Shown one piece after another: positions 33,461 to 41,587 of a DNA stretch of 47,631 bases. Position numbers and translations under genes: made by a program. Source of the DNA: Gemmatimonadaceae bacterium (GTDB lineage: Bacteria > Latescibacterota > UBA2968 > UBA8231). Positions within the stretch are counted from its first letter, which is position 1; each line of letters opens with the position of its first letter. A model generated the notes under the pieces. The model had not been told where the DNA came from. It saw only the letters and a program-made list of their open reading frames with translations, and ran no database searches. The stretch spans positions 1 to 47,631 of the forward strand of contig JAPOZM010000110.1 in assembly GCA_026706075.1 (NCBI GenBank), given 5' to 3'.

Positions 33461-34486
33461 GTGGCCAGAACCAAGAGAAGGGCCCCGGCCCGTCCGGCGG
33501 CCCCCAAGCGGCCCAGCCGGCGGCGCCCGGTCCGGGTCGCCGTCATCGGCGCCGGAGGCCGCGCCACCAGCGCCCACTACCCATGTCTGGCGGAGCTGCC
33601 CGGCTGCGATCTCCTGGCCGCCTGCGACCTCGACGAAGCCCGGCTGGAACAGGTCTGCGACCGCTTCGGCATCCCCGGGAGGTACACGAGCTACCAGGAG
33701 ATGATCGGCGCCGAGCGGCCCGACGCCGTGTACGCCGTCATGCCGCCCCAGCACCTCTACGACGTGGCTGCCACGGTGATGGACATGGGCTGCCACCTCT
33801 TCGTCGAGAAGCCCCCCGCCGTGACCACGGAGCAGGTGCGCCAGCTGGCTGCCATCGCCCGGAGGCGGAAGGTGCTCACCGGGGTCACCTTCCAGCGCCG
33901 GTTCTCGCCCCTGATCCGCCAGGGCAAGGCGCGTTGCGAGGAGCGTGGACCCGTGCACACGGCCCATGCTTCTTTCTACAAGAACCAGATCGGCGGCGAC
34001 CCCTACTACAAGGGGGCCATGGACATGCTCACCTGCGACGGCATCCACGCCGTCGACACCCTGCGCTACCTGTGCGGGGGAGAGGTGGTCAGCGTTGCCT
34101 CCGACAACCGCCGCCTCGACTCGGGCCACTGGAACATCCACCTGGCCCTGGTGCGGTTCTCCTCCGGCGCAACGGGCCTGGTGCTGAACAACTTCATGGC
34201 CGGCCGGCGCAGCTTCTCGGTGGAGATCCACTCCGCCGGCGTCAGCTTCTACGGAGACCCAGAGGAGGGCGGCCAACTCTTCGCCGACGACCGCGCCGAC
34301 CCGATCGAGCGGCTCGACCCGGCCGAGCTGGCCGGCGGCAGCGAGTCCTGGCGCGCCTACGGAGCCTGGGACACCAACGCCCACTTTCTGGAGTGCGTGC
34401 GCCGCGGCGTGGCGCCGGAGACGAACTTCGAGGACGCCCTGCGGACGATGGAGCTAGTGGACGCCGTCTACGGCAGCCAGATCTGA
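33461..34486 (+). CDS. Gfo/Idh/MocA-family oxidoreductase with basic N-terminal extension
   Basis: The 341-residue protein starts at a GTG and has about 24 very basic, Ala/Pro-rich residues (RTKRRAPARPAAPKRPSRRR) before the Rossmann motif VAVIGAGGRATSA. The EKPP box and TCDGIHAVDTLRYLCGG in the catalytic domain mark the family. The extension is unusual and might instead reflect a start further in, but no internal ATG is well placed. It is the last plus-strand gene of this block and converges with the M81 gene across 11 nt. Confidence 0.9.
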   Translation: MARTKRRAPARPAAPKRPSRRRPVRVAVIGAGGRATSAHYPCLAELPGCDLLAACDLDEARLEQVCDRFGIPGRYTSYQEMIGAERPDAVYAVMPPQHLYDVAATVMDMGCHLFVEKPPAVTTEQVRQLAAIARRRKVLTGVTFQRRFSPLIRQGKARCEERGPVHTAHASFYKNQIGGDPYYKGAMDMLTCDGIHAVDTLRYLCGGEVVSVASDNRRLDSGHWNIHLALVRFSSGATGLVLNNFMAGRRSFSVEIHSAGVSFYGDPEEGGQLFADDRADPIERLDPAELAGGSESWRAYGAWDTNAHFLECVRRGVAPETNFEDALRTMELVDAVYGSQI

Positions 34487-34497
34487 GAGACCCGGGC

Positions 34498-35982
34498 CTA
34501 CACGAGGGCGGCGGTGATCTCCGTCTCGGCGTCTTCGTCCAAGGGGTAGATCGGCCGGGTCACGTTCCTGTAGGGCAGGGACTGCAGGTTGGCGCTCGTC
34601 GACCCCGGGCAGTCCACGGGAACGATCCGGTCGGCGATCGCCTCGTAGTGGGTGCGGAACCCGTTCGGGCTCTTGCAGACCACGAGGTCGAAATTTATCG
34701 GGTTCAGCCCTCTCGACTCGAAGACGCGGCGCCCCATGATCGACACGGGGAACTCCGTCGTCATGATTACCGTGCCGCCGCTTACCAGGACCGCTGTCCG
34801 GCCCGCCCGCGACGCCTCTCCCGACTCGGTGCGGAAGTGGCCGTCGTGGAGGCTCTGCACGTAGACCTCGCACTCCACTGGCTGGTGCCGCTCGCGGTCG
34901 ACCGTCCCCCCCAGGGGCACGGTGAGGCGGCTGCCGACGCCCCGAGCGAAGGCCGCCTCCACGGCGGCAGCATCGACCAGGGGCAGCAGGGCCCGCTTGC
35001 GGTACCCGGCCTCGATGAGGCCCCTCAGGATCCAGTTGCTGTCCCCCGATGCGCCGCTGGAGGTCGCGTCCGCCGCGTCGGAGAACACGGTGAGCCCGGG
35101 CTCCCGCCCCGCCACGGCTACTGCCTCCTCCACGGAGACCAGCTCCGCCTGCATGCTCCCGCGGTGCTCCCACATGAAGCGGGCCAGCTCCTCGGCCAGG
35201 TCCCGCGCCATCTGCGGCTCCCCGTCGCTGGTGACCAGGGTGTTGGTGCGCAGCTCCGGAACGTCGGTGAAGGGGTTGCCGATGTTCACCAGCGCCGACA
35301 GCCCCTTCTCGCCACCCTCGAACTCCTTGCAGCGGTCGATCGCCTGGCCGAAGAGTCCGGTCTTCGTGATCAGCTCGTCGCCGCGCACCAGCATCGGGAG
35401 CTTCACCTGGGCCGTCGCTGGCCGCACGCCGCCCCGCAGCAGCCGTACCAGGGCTTCCGCGGCGCGCTGTCCCGTCCGGCGCATGTCGGTGTGCGGATAG
35501 GTGTGGAGGGCCACGGTGACGTCCGCCGAGCGAACCAGGCGATCCGTCAGAATGGCGTGGAGGTCGTAGGAGGCGACGACCGGCCTGTCCCCCATCATGC
35601 TCCGCACCTGCTCCAGAATCCGGCCCTCCGGGTCGTGCTCCTCGACGCCGGCCATGGCCCCGTGGAAGGCGATGTAGGCCCCGTCAGCGTCCTTCGCCGC
35701 GGCGATCGCCTCCAGCATCTCGTCGGTCATGCCGTCGAGGTCGGCGGCCGGCACGGGGCCTCCCGAGGTCACCGACGAGGCGCCCCAGGTCGGGACCACA
35801 TCGACGCCTTCCCGGCCGAAGACGTCGAGGCCGCCGGCGATGTAGGTGTTGGTCCCCGCGTAGCGCTCGATCAGCTCCTCGCCCGGGGAGATGTCGAAGC
35901 GGTCTCTCGTGGTGACGCCGGGGTTGAAGTGGGACGTCTCCTGGAAGAAGAAGGCTGTCAGGACCTTCTGGCGCGCAGTCAT
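34498..35982 (-). CDS. M81-family protein (MlrC-like metallopeptidase), last gene of the seven-gene array
   Basis: The protein has about 494 residues from the ATG at 35982, which overlaps the yciH stop by 4 nt. The M81 features include FFFQETSHFNP, AYIAFHGAMAGVEEHDPEG, the metal motif ASYDLHAIL, and HTYPHTDMRRTGQRAAEA. ASGDSNWILRGL is also present. It lacks a signal peptide. MlrC-type peptide cleavage is the only characterised activity in the family. The other genes of this array (sulfatase, enolase-type, isomerase) suggest a small-molecule substrate instead, which is inference. Confidence 0.92.
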   Translation of the reverse strand: MTARQKVLTAFFFQETSHFNPGVTTRDRFDISPGEELIERYAGTNTYIAGGLDVFGREGVDVVPTWGASSVTSGGPVPAADLDGMTDEMLEAIAAAKDADGAYIAFHGAMAGVEEHDPEGRILEQVRSMMGDRPVVASYDLHAILTDRLVRSADVTVALHTYPHTDMRRTGQRAAEALVRLLRGGVRPATAQVKLPMLVRGDELITKTGLFGQAIDRCKEFEGGEKGLSALVNIGNPFTDVPELRTNTLVTSDGEPQMARDLAEELARFMWEHRGSMQAELVSVEEAVAVAGREPGLTVFSDAADATSSGASGDSNWILRGLIEAGYRKRALLPLVDAAAVEAAFARGVGSRLTVPLGGTVDRERHQPVECEVYVQSLHDGHFRTESGEASRAGRTAVLVSGGTVIMTTEFPVSIMGRRVFESRGLNPINFDLVVCKSPNGFRTHYEAIADRIVPVDCPGSTSANLQSLPYRNVTRPIYPLDEDAETEITAALV

Positions 35983-36353
35983 CCTCCGCTCCGTTTCACC
36001 CGCCAGCCCCTCTCCTCCAGGGCCCGCACGAGGCGGTCCCGGTGGTCCCCCTGGATCTCCACGACCCCGTCCCGCACGGTGCCGCCGGCGCCGCACAGGG
36101 CCTTCAGCTCCCGGGCCAGCGCCTCCAGCTCCCGGCCGCTGACCGGCAGACCGGTGAGGATCGTCACTCCCTTGCCCTTGCGGCCCTTGGTCTCGCGGCC
36201 GACGCGGACGATGCCGTCCGCCGGGGCGGCCGGACGCTCCTGGCGGCCCGCGCCTCCACCCCGGACGTCCTTCCGGCCACGGGCTCTCTCCCCGCGGACG
36301 TCGCCGGTGCCGGTGGAATAGACAAGCTCCGAGTTCCGGCCGCGCGCCTTCAT
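35979..36353 (-). CDS. yciH: YciH/SUI1-type translation initiation factor-like protein
   Basis: The 124-residue protein has a variable, Arg/Gly-rich N-terminus and a C-terminal SUI1 domain (KGVTILTGLPVSGRELEALA ... LCGAGGTVRDGVVEIQGDHR), like eukaryotic eIF1 and bacterial YciH. Bacterial YciH can influence initiation fidelity and stress-related translation. The gene overlaps the amidohydrolase stop by 4 nt (ATGA), and its own stop overlaps the M81 start by 4 nt. A translation factor fixed between two catabolic genes is unusual. Nothing in the sequence says whether it acts on this operon. Confidence 0.92.
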   Translation of the reverse strand: MKARGRNSELVYSTGTGDVRGERARGRKDVRGGGAGRQERPAAPADGIVRVGRETKGRKGKGVTILTGLPVSGRELEALARELKALCGAGGTVRDGVVEIQGDHRDRLVRALEERGWRVKRSGG

Positions 36354-37177
36354 CGGAAGTAGAGCCTTTTCGCTGTGCCGCCGAGGATGTACTCGCGGTC
36401 GGCGGCGGTGAAGAAGTCGATCATCTCCGCCATGATCAGGTACTCGTAGTAGTTGGCCCACACCATCCGCTCGGGGCCGAAGGCGTCGTAGACCCGCCGC
36501 AGGTATGGCCACATGTCGCGGAAGGGCAGCCCCTGGCGGGACGGGTTGTGGAGCGAGGTGCGGATGTGGACGTTCGGCAGCCGGTGCAGGTCCAGCAGGG
36601 GGCCTATGCCCTCCTCGTCGGGGCGGTCGATGTCGATCATGGCGAAGTGGTCGATGACGACCTCGACGCCGGGGTGCCGCGCCGCCATGTCGGCCACCTG
36701 GCCGATCTGCTCCGGGGCCAGGAAGATGTTGAAGGTTGCGCCGAGGTCGGCGGCCTTGCGCCACAGGGGATCGCAGACCGGGTCGTTCAGCCACACGGCC
36801 TCGCGGTCGTAGATCGGGCTCAGCCGCAGCCCGGAGAGCCCGCCCTCGACGACCAGCTCCTCCAGGCGCCCGGCGTTGCGCTCTCCGTCCTCCGGGGGAA
36901 AGAGCCGCGCCCCGACGAGGAGGCCGATCGCCGCGAAGCGCTCCGGCCACCGCTTCACGCAGTGCACGGCGTAGTCGTTGTTGCGCCCGTAGTAGCAGAC
37001 GTGGCTGATCACGGTGCGGTCGACGCCGTGCTGCTGCATCAGCGCGATCAGGTCCTCCCCCGACTGCTCGTGATCGGGCCTCGCCCGCGGGCAGTTGGAG
37101 ACGGCCGGGTCGATGGGGAAGCGCTCGTCGTTCAGGACCCAGGCGTGCTCGGCGCCGTCGATGACCGGCGCCCTCAC
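36350..37177 (-). CDS. Amidohydrolase-2 family protein
   Basis: The protein has about 275 residues and starts at a GTG overlapping the beta-propeller stop by 4 nt. It is an Amidohydrolase_2-type barrel with GLRLSPIYDREAVWLNDPVC, VVIDHFAMIDIDRPDEEG, FGPERMVWANYYEY and the final LGGTAKRLYF. The first metal motif is weak: the N-terminus reads IDGAEHAWVL instead of DxHxH, so metal binding may be partial. Related proteins hydrolyse lactones or decarboxylate aromatic and sugar-derived acids. Its long upstream open frame is shadow of the propeller gene. Confidence 0.85.
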   Translation of the reverse strand: MRAPVIDGAEHAWVLNDERFPIDPAVSNCPRARPDHEQSGEDLIALMQQHGVDRTVISHVCYYGRNNDYAVHCVKRWPERFAAIGLLVGARLFPPEDGERNAGRLEELVVEGGLSGLRLSPIYDREAVWLNDPVCDPLWRKAADLGATFNIFLAPEQIGQVADMAARHPGVEVVIDHFAMIDIDRPDEEGIGPLLDLHRLPNVHIRTSLHNPSRQGLPFRDMWPYLRRVYDAFGPERMVWANYYEYLIMAEMIDFFTAADREYILGGTAKRLYFR

Positions 37178-39033
37178 CCGCTCACCCCCCAGGAGTAGAC
37201 GTGGGAACCGCTGCCGAAGTAGACCCGGCCATCGAGGTGGTCGCCCCCGGGACCGATGGGCACCGGCGACTCGGCCCGCATCCGGATGCCGAAGCGGTCC
37301 GGACCCTCGCCTTCGTCGACGATCTCGGCCACGCCCCGCCGCAGCAGCGCGAAGCGCTCGCCGGCCGGGCCGGTGACGAAGACCCGCGGCCCCTGCTGGC
37401 CGCAGGTCCGCCCCAGCTGCGCCTCCACGTCCAACTCCTGCACCACCTGCCGGGCCCCCGGGTCGAAGGCAAACATGCGAGCCGAGTCGGCGAACCCGAG
37501 GACCAGGCCGTCGGGCCCCCGGGACATGTCCGTGTACGACGAGACCCCTTCCAGGACCACCCCCCGCCAGGTCACGGCTCCCTCCTCGAGGTCGACGATG
37601 GCCATCTCCGCCCGCTCCGCCTTCTGCTCGCCGCCGGTGCCGGGCGCCACCGTCATGCCCACCAGCACCTGTCCTCCGGGCAGCTCCACCAGGCTGTGCG
37701 GCGCCTGCTCCGGCACCAGCTCCGTGTGCTCCAGGAGCTTCCCCTCCTTCGCGGCGCGGTCCCAGATCAGCAGGCCGCCGCCGGTGTACCCGTAGCCCGG
37801 GGTGCCGCCGAGGACGACCCTCCGGCCGTCGGCCGTGGCCAGCAGGCAGTGGGGGCGGTTGATCGCCGGCGAGCACTGCGTCCACCAGCGCGGGTTGCCG
37901 CTCTCGTCCCCCTTCTCGGTGTCCACCCAGTCCCTCGCCGGGTCCCACTCCAGCAGGAAGCCGCCCCCGTAGCCGCCGACGAAGAACCGGTCGGCGGTGG
38001 CGCGCACCGTGTTCCACTGCCCGAAGCTCTCCCGGTTCGTCCACTCGTCGCCTGCAGGATCGTAGCGGAAGAACCGCATGGGAAAGGCGGTGCCGCCGCA
38101 GATCGTGCCGTCCGGAGCCGCCGCCAGGCCCATGATGTGGGCCCCCTCGCTGGTGTACTCGAAGGACATCTCGCTGCGGCTGCCGCTGGCGTCCTCCACG
38201 ACCATCCGCTTCTCCACGGTGTCGCAGACCAGCAGCTTCGCCCCGTCCGGGAAGTCGCGGTGGAACAGCCCCTGGCTGCCGGCGATGATCGCCTTCGGCC
38301 GGCGGTCCTCGTGGCGGCCGATCGCCTCGGCCTCTCCGCGGTAGAGCCGAAGCCAGTTCGCCTCGTCGCCGGCCCTCGCCTGCCCGTAGACGCGCCCATC
38401 CTCGTCGCGGTAGACGTGGGCCGAGCCCTGGTGGCGCTCCTCCTCGGCCAGCAGCGGCCTCGCCTCGCCGCCGTCCGGCTCGAGGGCGACGATCTGGCTC
38501 GAGGTGTTGCCCACGGCGAAGTAGATCCAGCCGCTGTCGTCGGCGGCGACGGTGCGCTGGTACTGGCGCCAGTTCTGGTGGTAGACGTGGCCGTAGTCGC
38601 GGAAGGCGCGCACCGCCGGGTCGAAGCAGGCGACGCCGGAGTCCGGGTAGCTGGCCAGCCAGATGCGGCCGTCGTCGTCCTCGGTCATGCCCATCGCCAT
38701 CTGCGGCACGGTGCGGTGGTGGAAGGTGAACTCCCGGGCCGCCGGGTCGTACTCGCAGAAGTGGCTGTTGAAGTGGGTGTAGAACCGGTTCCGGGTCGAC
38801 AGGATCGAGGCGAATGGGCAGTCGCCGCCCGGGTCGAAGGGCACCGGCACCTCCAGGGACTCGCCGGTGCCCGCGTCGATCTGCAGCAGGGCGTAGCAGC
38901 CGCGGTGGTCGTAGAGCCAGAGGAGCACCACGTTGCGGCCATCGCCGTCGACCGTGGCCGCCGTGCCGCGGTGGTTGCTCACCGGCGTGGCCACCCCGTG
39001 GTGGAGAAAGCCGTTGCCCATCTCTTCTCTCAT
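37174..39033 (-). CDS. Beta-propeller protein of unknown function
   Basis: The protein has about 619 residues from the ATG at 39033. It is built of repeating strands of the kind YDPAAREFTFH, DGRIWLASYPDSGVACFDP and GRVYFGSGSHVYSWG. This fits a propeller of the SMP-30/lactonase or WD-like type with perhaps six to eight blades. There is no signal peptide, so it is probably cytoplasmic. No catalytic signature was recognised. In this operon it might be a lactonase or a binding subunit, but that is a guess. Both ends overlap neighbouring genes by 4 nt. Confidence 0.8.
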   Translation of the reverse strand: MREEMGNGFLHHGVATPVSNHRGTAATVDGDGRNVVLLWLYDHRGCYALLQIDAGTGESLEVPVPFDPGGDCPFASILSTRNRFYTHFNSHFCEYDPAAREFTFHHRTVPQMAMGMTEDDDGRIWLASYPDSGVACFDPAVRAFRDYGHVYHQNWRQYQRTVAADDSGWIYFAVGNTSSQIVALEPDGGEARPLLAEEERHQGSAHVYRDEDGRVYGQARAGDEANWLRLYRGEAEAIGRHEDRRPKAIIAGSQGLFHRDFPDGAKLLVCDTVEKRMVVEDASGSRSEMSFEYTSEGAHIMGLAAAPDGTICGGTAFPMRFFRYDPAGDEWTNRESFGQWNTVRATADRFFVGGYGGGFLLEWDPARDWVDTEKGDESGNPRWWTQCSPAINRPHCLLATADGRRVVLGGTPGYGYTGGGLLIWDRAAKEGKLLEHTELVPEQAPHSLVELPGGQVLVGMTVAPGTGGEQKAERAEMAIVDLEEGAVTWRGVVLEGVSSYTDMSRGPDGLVLGFADSARMFAFDPGARQVVQELDVEAQLGRTCGQQGPRVFVTGPAGERFALLRRGVAEIVDEGEGPDRFGIRMRAESPVPIGPGGDHLDGRVYFGSGSHVYSWGVSG

Positions 39034-40304
39034 GATTCCCTCCCGGCGCGCACCACGCCGCCGTCTTTGATCCGCTTCCAGAGACCCGCCCACTCCTTCG
39101 AGCCGTCGTCCTCCCAGGCCGGCTCCACCCGCACGCCCTCCGACCACCCCGGGCCCGCCCCGGCCAGCCCGGCTCCCATGGCGCCGGTGTGCACCCGCGT
39201 CCCGTCGGGGAAGACCACGGTGTTGATGATCCGCGGCCTCGGGTGGGCGTAGACCTGCCCCGGCGCCAGGGTGTCGAGCGCCTCCCGCACCCGGAAGCGC
39301 TCCACCGCCTCCTCGTCGATCTCGACGCCCAGGCCCGGGCCCTCGGGCACGGGCTGGTAGCCGCCGCTGACGGTCACCGGCTTCGCGAGCAGGTGATCGG
39401 TGTAGAGGTTGATGCAGCTGATCGTCGGCCAGGTGGCGTGGCTGAGCACGGCGCCGAGATGGGCCGCCCAGGTGGTGGTCAGGCCGTTGCCGACCAGCTG
39501 CAGCCAGAACGGCATCTGCGCCCCGGCGGCCAGCGCCCCCTGGCCCATCACCCGCGAAGCCCCGCCGTTGATCACGAAGCCGTCGCAGACCTCCTCGCGA
39601 AGGGCCGTGACGTAGGGGGGATTGCCGAAGTGCATGGCGATGGGCCGGGGGACGGAGCGGCGGATCTGGCGGTTTCCGGCCACGTCGTTCTGGGGGATCG
39701 GCGTCTCGAACATGGCCACCTGGTCGCAGGCGGCCAGGCGGGTCAGCACGGGCACGGCCTGGGCGGCGTTGACCAGCATGCCGTTGGGATCCAGATCCAG
39801 CTTGAAGTGGGGCGGCGTCGCCGCCGTCACCGCATCGACCTGGGCGTACACGTCCCACCAGGGGCGCGGCTTGTTCTTGAAGCTGGTGTACCCGGCGGCC
39901 ACCGCGTCCCGGGCCTCGGCGGCCCAGTCCTCCGGCGAGGCGTGGCTGCACCACCACGAGATCGGCGTGGCATCCCGCACCCTGGCGCCCAGCAGCCGGT
40001 ACACGGGCACCCCGGCGATCCGGCCCACGAGGTCGAAGAGGGCCATCTGCAGGCCGGCGCCCAGGCCGTCCTCCCACAGCAGCTCGGCGGCGCTGGCCCC
40101 GGTGACGCGGCGGACGCCAGCGTCCGTCACCCGCTGATGGGTGTAGTGGACGACGGTCTCGCCCCAGCCGACGTGGCCGCTCTCGGCCGTGACCCGGCAC
40201 AGCTCCAGGATCGACCAGTTGTACACCGTGCGTTGCGTGATGCGCTGCTGGCGTTCGGTGAAGGGCACGTCCACCAGGATCCGCTCCACTCCGGTCACCT
40301 TCAC
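39030..40304 (-). CDS. Enolase-superfamily (mandelate racemase/muconate lactonizing) enzyme
   Basis: The protein has about 424 residues and starts at a GTG overlapping the sulfatase stop. It has the N-terminal capping domain and the barrel of the MR/MLE group. The KxK pair is Lys143 and Lys145 in TSFKNKP, with metal-ligand candidates Asp170/Asp172 in KLDLDPNG and Glu200 in MFETPIPQND. The third ligand normally found on the sixth strand is not obvious; the segment reads PIAMHFGNPP with His225. Enzymes of this group dehydrate or epimerise sugar acids. The altered site may mean a different reaction. Confidence 0.85.
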   Translation of the reverse strand: MKVTGVERILVDVPFTERQQRITQRTVYNWSILELCRVTAESGHVGWGETVVHYTHQRVTDAGVRRVTGASAAELLWEDGLGAGLQMALFDLVGRIAGVPVYRLLGARVRDATPISWWCSHASPEDWAAEARDAVAAGYTSFKNKPRPWWDVYAQVDAVTAATPPHFKLDLDPNGMLVNAAQAVPVLTRLAACDQVAMFETPIPQNDVAGNRQIRRSVPRPIAMHFGNPPYVTALREEVCDGFVINGGASRVMGQGALAAGAQMPFWLQLVGNGLTTTWAAHLGAVLSHATWPTISCINLYTDHLLAKPVTVSGGYQPVPEGPGLGVEIDEEAVERFRVREALDTLAPGQVYAHPRPRIINTVVFPDGTRVHTGAMGAGLAGAGPGWSEGVRVEPAWEDDGSKEWAGLWKRIKDGGVVRAGRES

Positions 40305-41587
40305 GGGATCAGCCTCCCCACGTCGTCGCCGCCGGCCCGGCACAGCGACCGCAGCCGCTGGCGGCAGGCCTCCAGCTCATCGCCGTGGCGGGCCTCCACG
40401 GCGAGGTTGACCATCTCCCCCGGGTCGGATGCCAGGTCGACGAGCTGCTCCCGGCCGCGGCCGAGGGCGTAGACGCTGTACTTGCGGCGCTCCCCCACCA
40501 GGGCCCGGGCCAGCGCCGGTCCGCCGGGGCCGTCACCGATGCCGGTGATCGTCTCCACCACCAGGTCGTTCCGCCAGTCATCGGGCTCCTCACCCGCCAG
40601 CAGGGGCCCGAGGCTGCGCCCCGGCAGGTCCGCGGGAGCCGCGGCGCCGGCGGCCTCGCAGATCGTCGGCAGCAGGTCGAGTCCGTTGGAGACGAGCCGC
40701 TCCTCCACGCGGCCTCCCCCGCGCACGCCGGGGCCTCGGGCCAGCAGCGGCACCCGGATCACCTCCTCCCACAACGCCGTCTTGCCGTTCCATCGGTGGG
40801 CGCCGTGGCCGTCGCCGTGGTCGGAGGTCAGCAGGACCAGGGTGTCCTCCCACCGGCCGGCGTCGCGCACCGCCTCCAGCAGACGGCCGATCTCCGCATC
40901 CACCCTCTCCACGATGCGGAAGTACTGGTGCCGGAAGCGCCGCCACTCCTCGGCCGTGAAGCCCGCCGCCGCGTAGACCCGCCGCGTGTGGGCCTGCACC
41001 CAGCGCAGGATCTCCGGGCCGTACGGAGGCTCCTCGAAGTTGGCCGGCAGGTTCGGGCACTCGGCCAGCGAAGCCGGCCCCGGCACCGGCCCCTGGGGCA
41101 GCGGCTGGGAGCGCGCCAGTTGGCAGACATCGTGGGGATTCAGGAAGGAGGCGAAGAGGAAGAAGGGTTCCCTGCCCGACCGCAGGAACCCGGACGAGGC
41201 CCCGGGGATCTCGTCGTCCCGGGGCCCGCAGAGCACCTCCAGGCCGGCCTCCTCGGGCGTGATGCCGGGGACGTGCCACTTGCCGGCCAGGGCGCAGCGG
41301 TACCCGGCGCCGCCCAGCAGGCGGCCGAGGGTCTGTCCGTGGAGGGCCTCCCGCAGCGGCTCTTGGTTGCTGGGGACGCCCGTGTCGTGGGGCATGCGGC
41401 CGGTGACGTAGCTCGACCGCGCCGGCGCGCACAGCGGGTGGGTGCAGTAGGCGCGGGAGAAGCGCACTCCTTCGGCCGCCAGGCGGTCCATGTTCGGGGT
41501 GTGCAGGTCCTGGTTGCCGGCGCAGCTCAGGGCCGACGCGGACTGCTGATCGGTGCTGATCAGCAGGATGTTGGGCCGGTCCGTCAA
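40301..41587 (-). CDS. Sulfatase (type I, formylglycine-dependent)
   Basis: The protein has about 428 residues and starts at a TTG that overlaps the isomerase stop by 4 nt. It has the sulfatase signature CAPARSSYVTGR, a C-x-P-x-R motif in which Cys53 is normally converted to formylglycine. Metal ligands are visible in ILLISTDQQ and SDHGDGHG. The product would remove sulfate from sugars or other organosulfates. There is no signal peptide, so it should act in the cytoplasm on imported compounds. No maturation enzyme (FGE or anSME) is in the window. Alkaline-phosphatase-like phosphonate or phosphodiester hydrolases share the fold but less often this motif. Confidence 0.92.
   Translation of the reverse strand: MTDRPNILLISTDQQSASALSCAGNQDLHTPNMDRLAAEGVRFSRAYCTHPLCAPARSSYVTGRMPHDTGVPSNQEPLREALHGQTLGRLLGGAGYRCALAGKWHVPGITPEEAGLEVLCGPRDDEIPGASSGFLRSGREPFFLFASFLNPHDVCQLARSQPLPQGPVPGPASLAECPNLPANFEEPPYGPEILRWVQAHTRRVYAAAGFTAEEWRRFRHQYFRIVERVDAEIGRLLEAVRDAGRWEDTLVLLTSDHGDGHGAHRWNGKTALWEEVIRVPLLARGPGVRGGGRVEERLVSNGLDLLPTICEAAGAAAPADLPGRSLGPLLAGEEPDDWRNDLVVETITGIGDGPGGPALARALVGERRKYSVYALGRGREQLVDLASDPGEMVNLAVEARHGDELEACRQRLRSLCRAGGDDVGRLIP

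Noticed and set aside
33583..36321. Plus-strand open frame of about 912 codons
   Set aside because: It runs antisense to the M81 and yciH genes and in the wrong frame of the Gfo/Idh gene, has low-complexity Arg/Pro/Gly composition and no recognisable domain.
36350..38044. Longer N-terminus for the amidohydrolase
   Set aside because: The extra residues are shadow of the propeller gene. The GTG at 37177 gives a normal family length and a 4-nt overlap.
37174..40200. Very long minus-strand frame (about 1008 codons) spanning the enolase-type gene and the propeller
   Set aside because: The N-terminal part is out-of-frame shadow of the enolase-type gene. The real propeller starts at 39033 with an ATGA junction.
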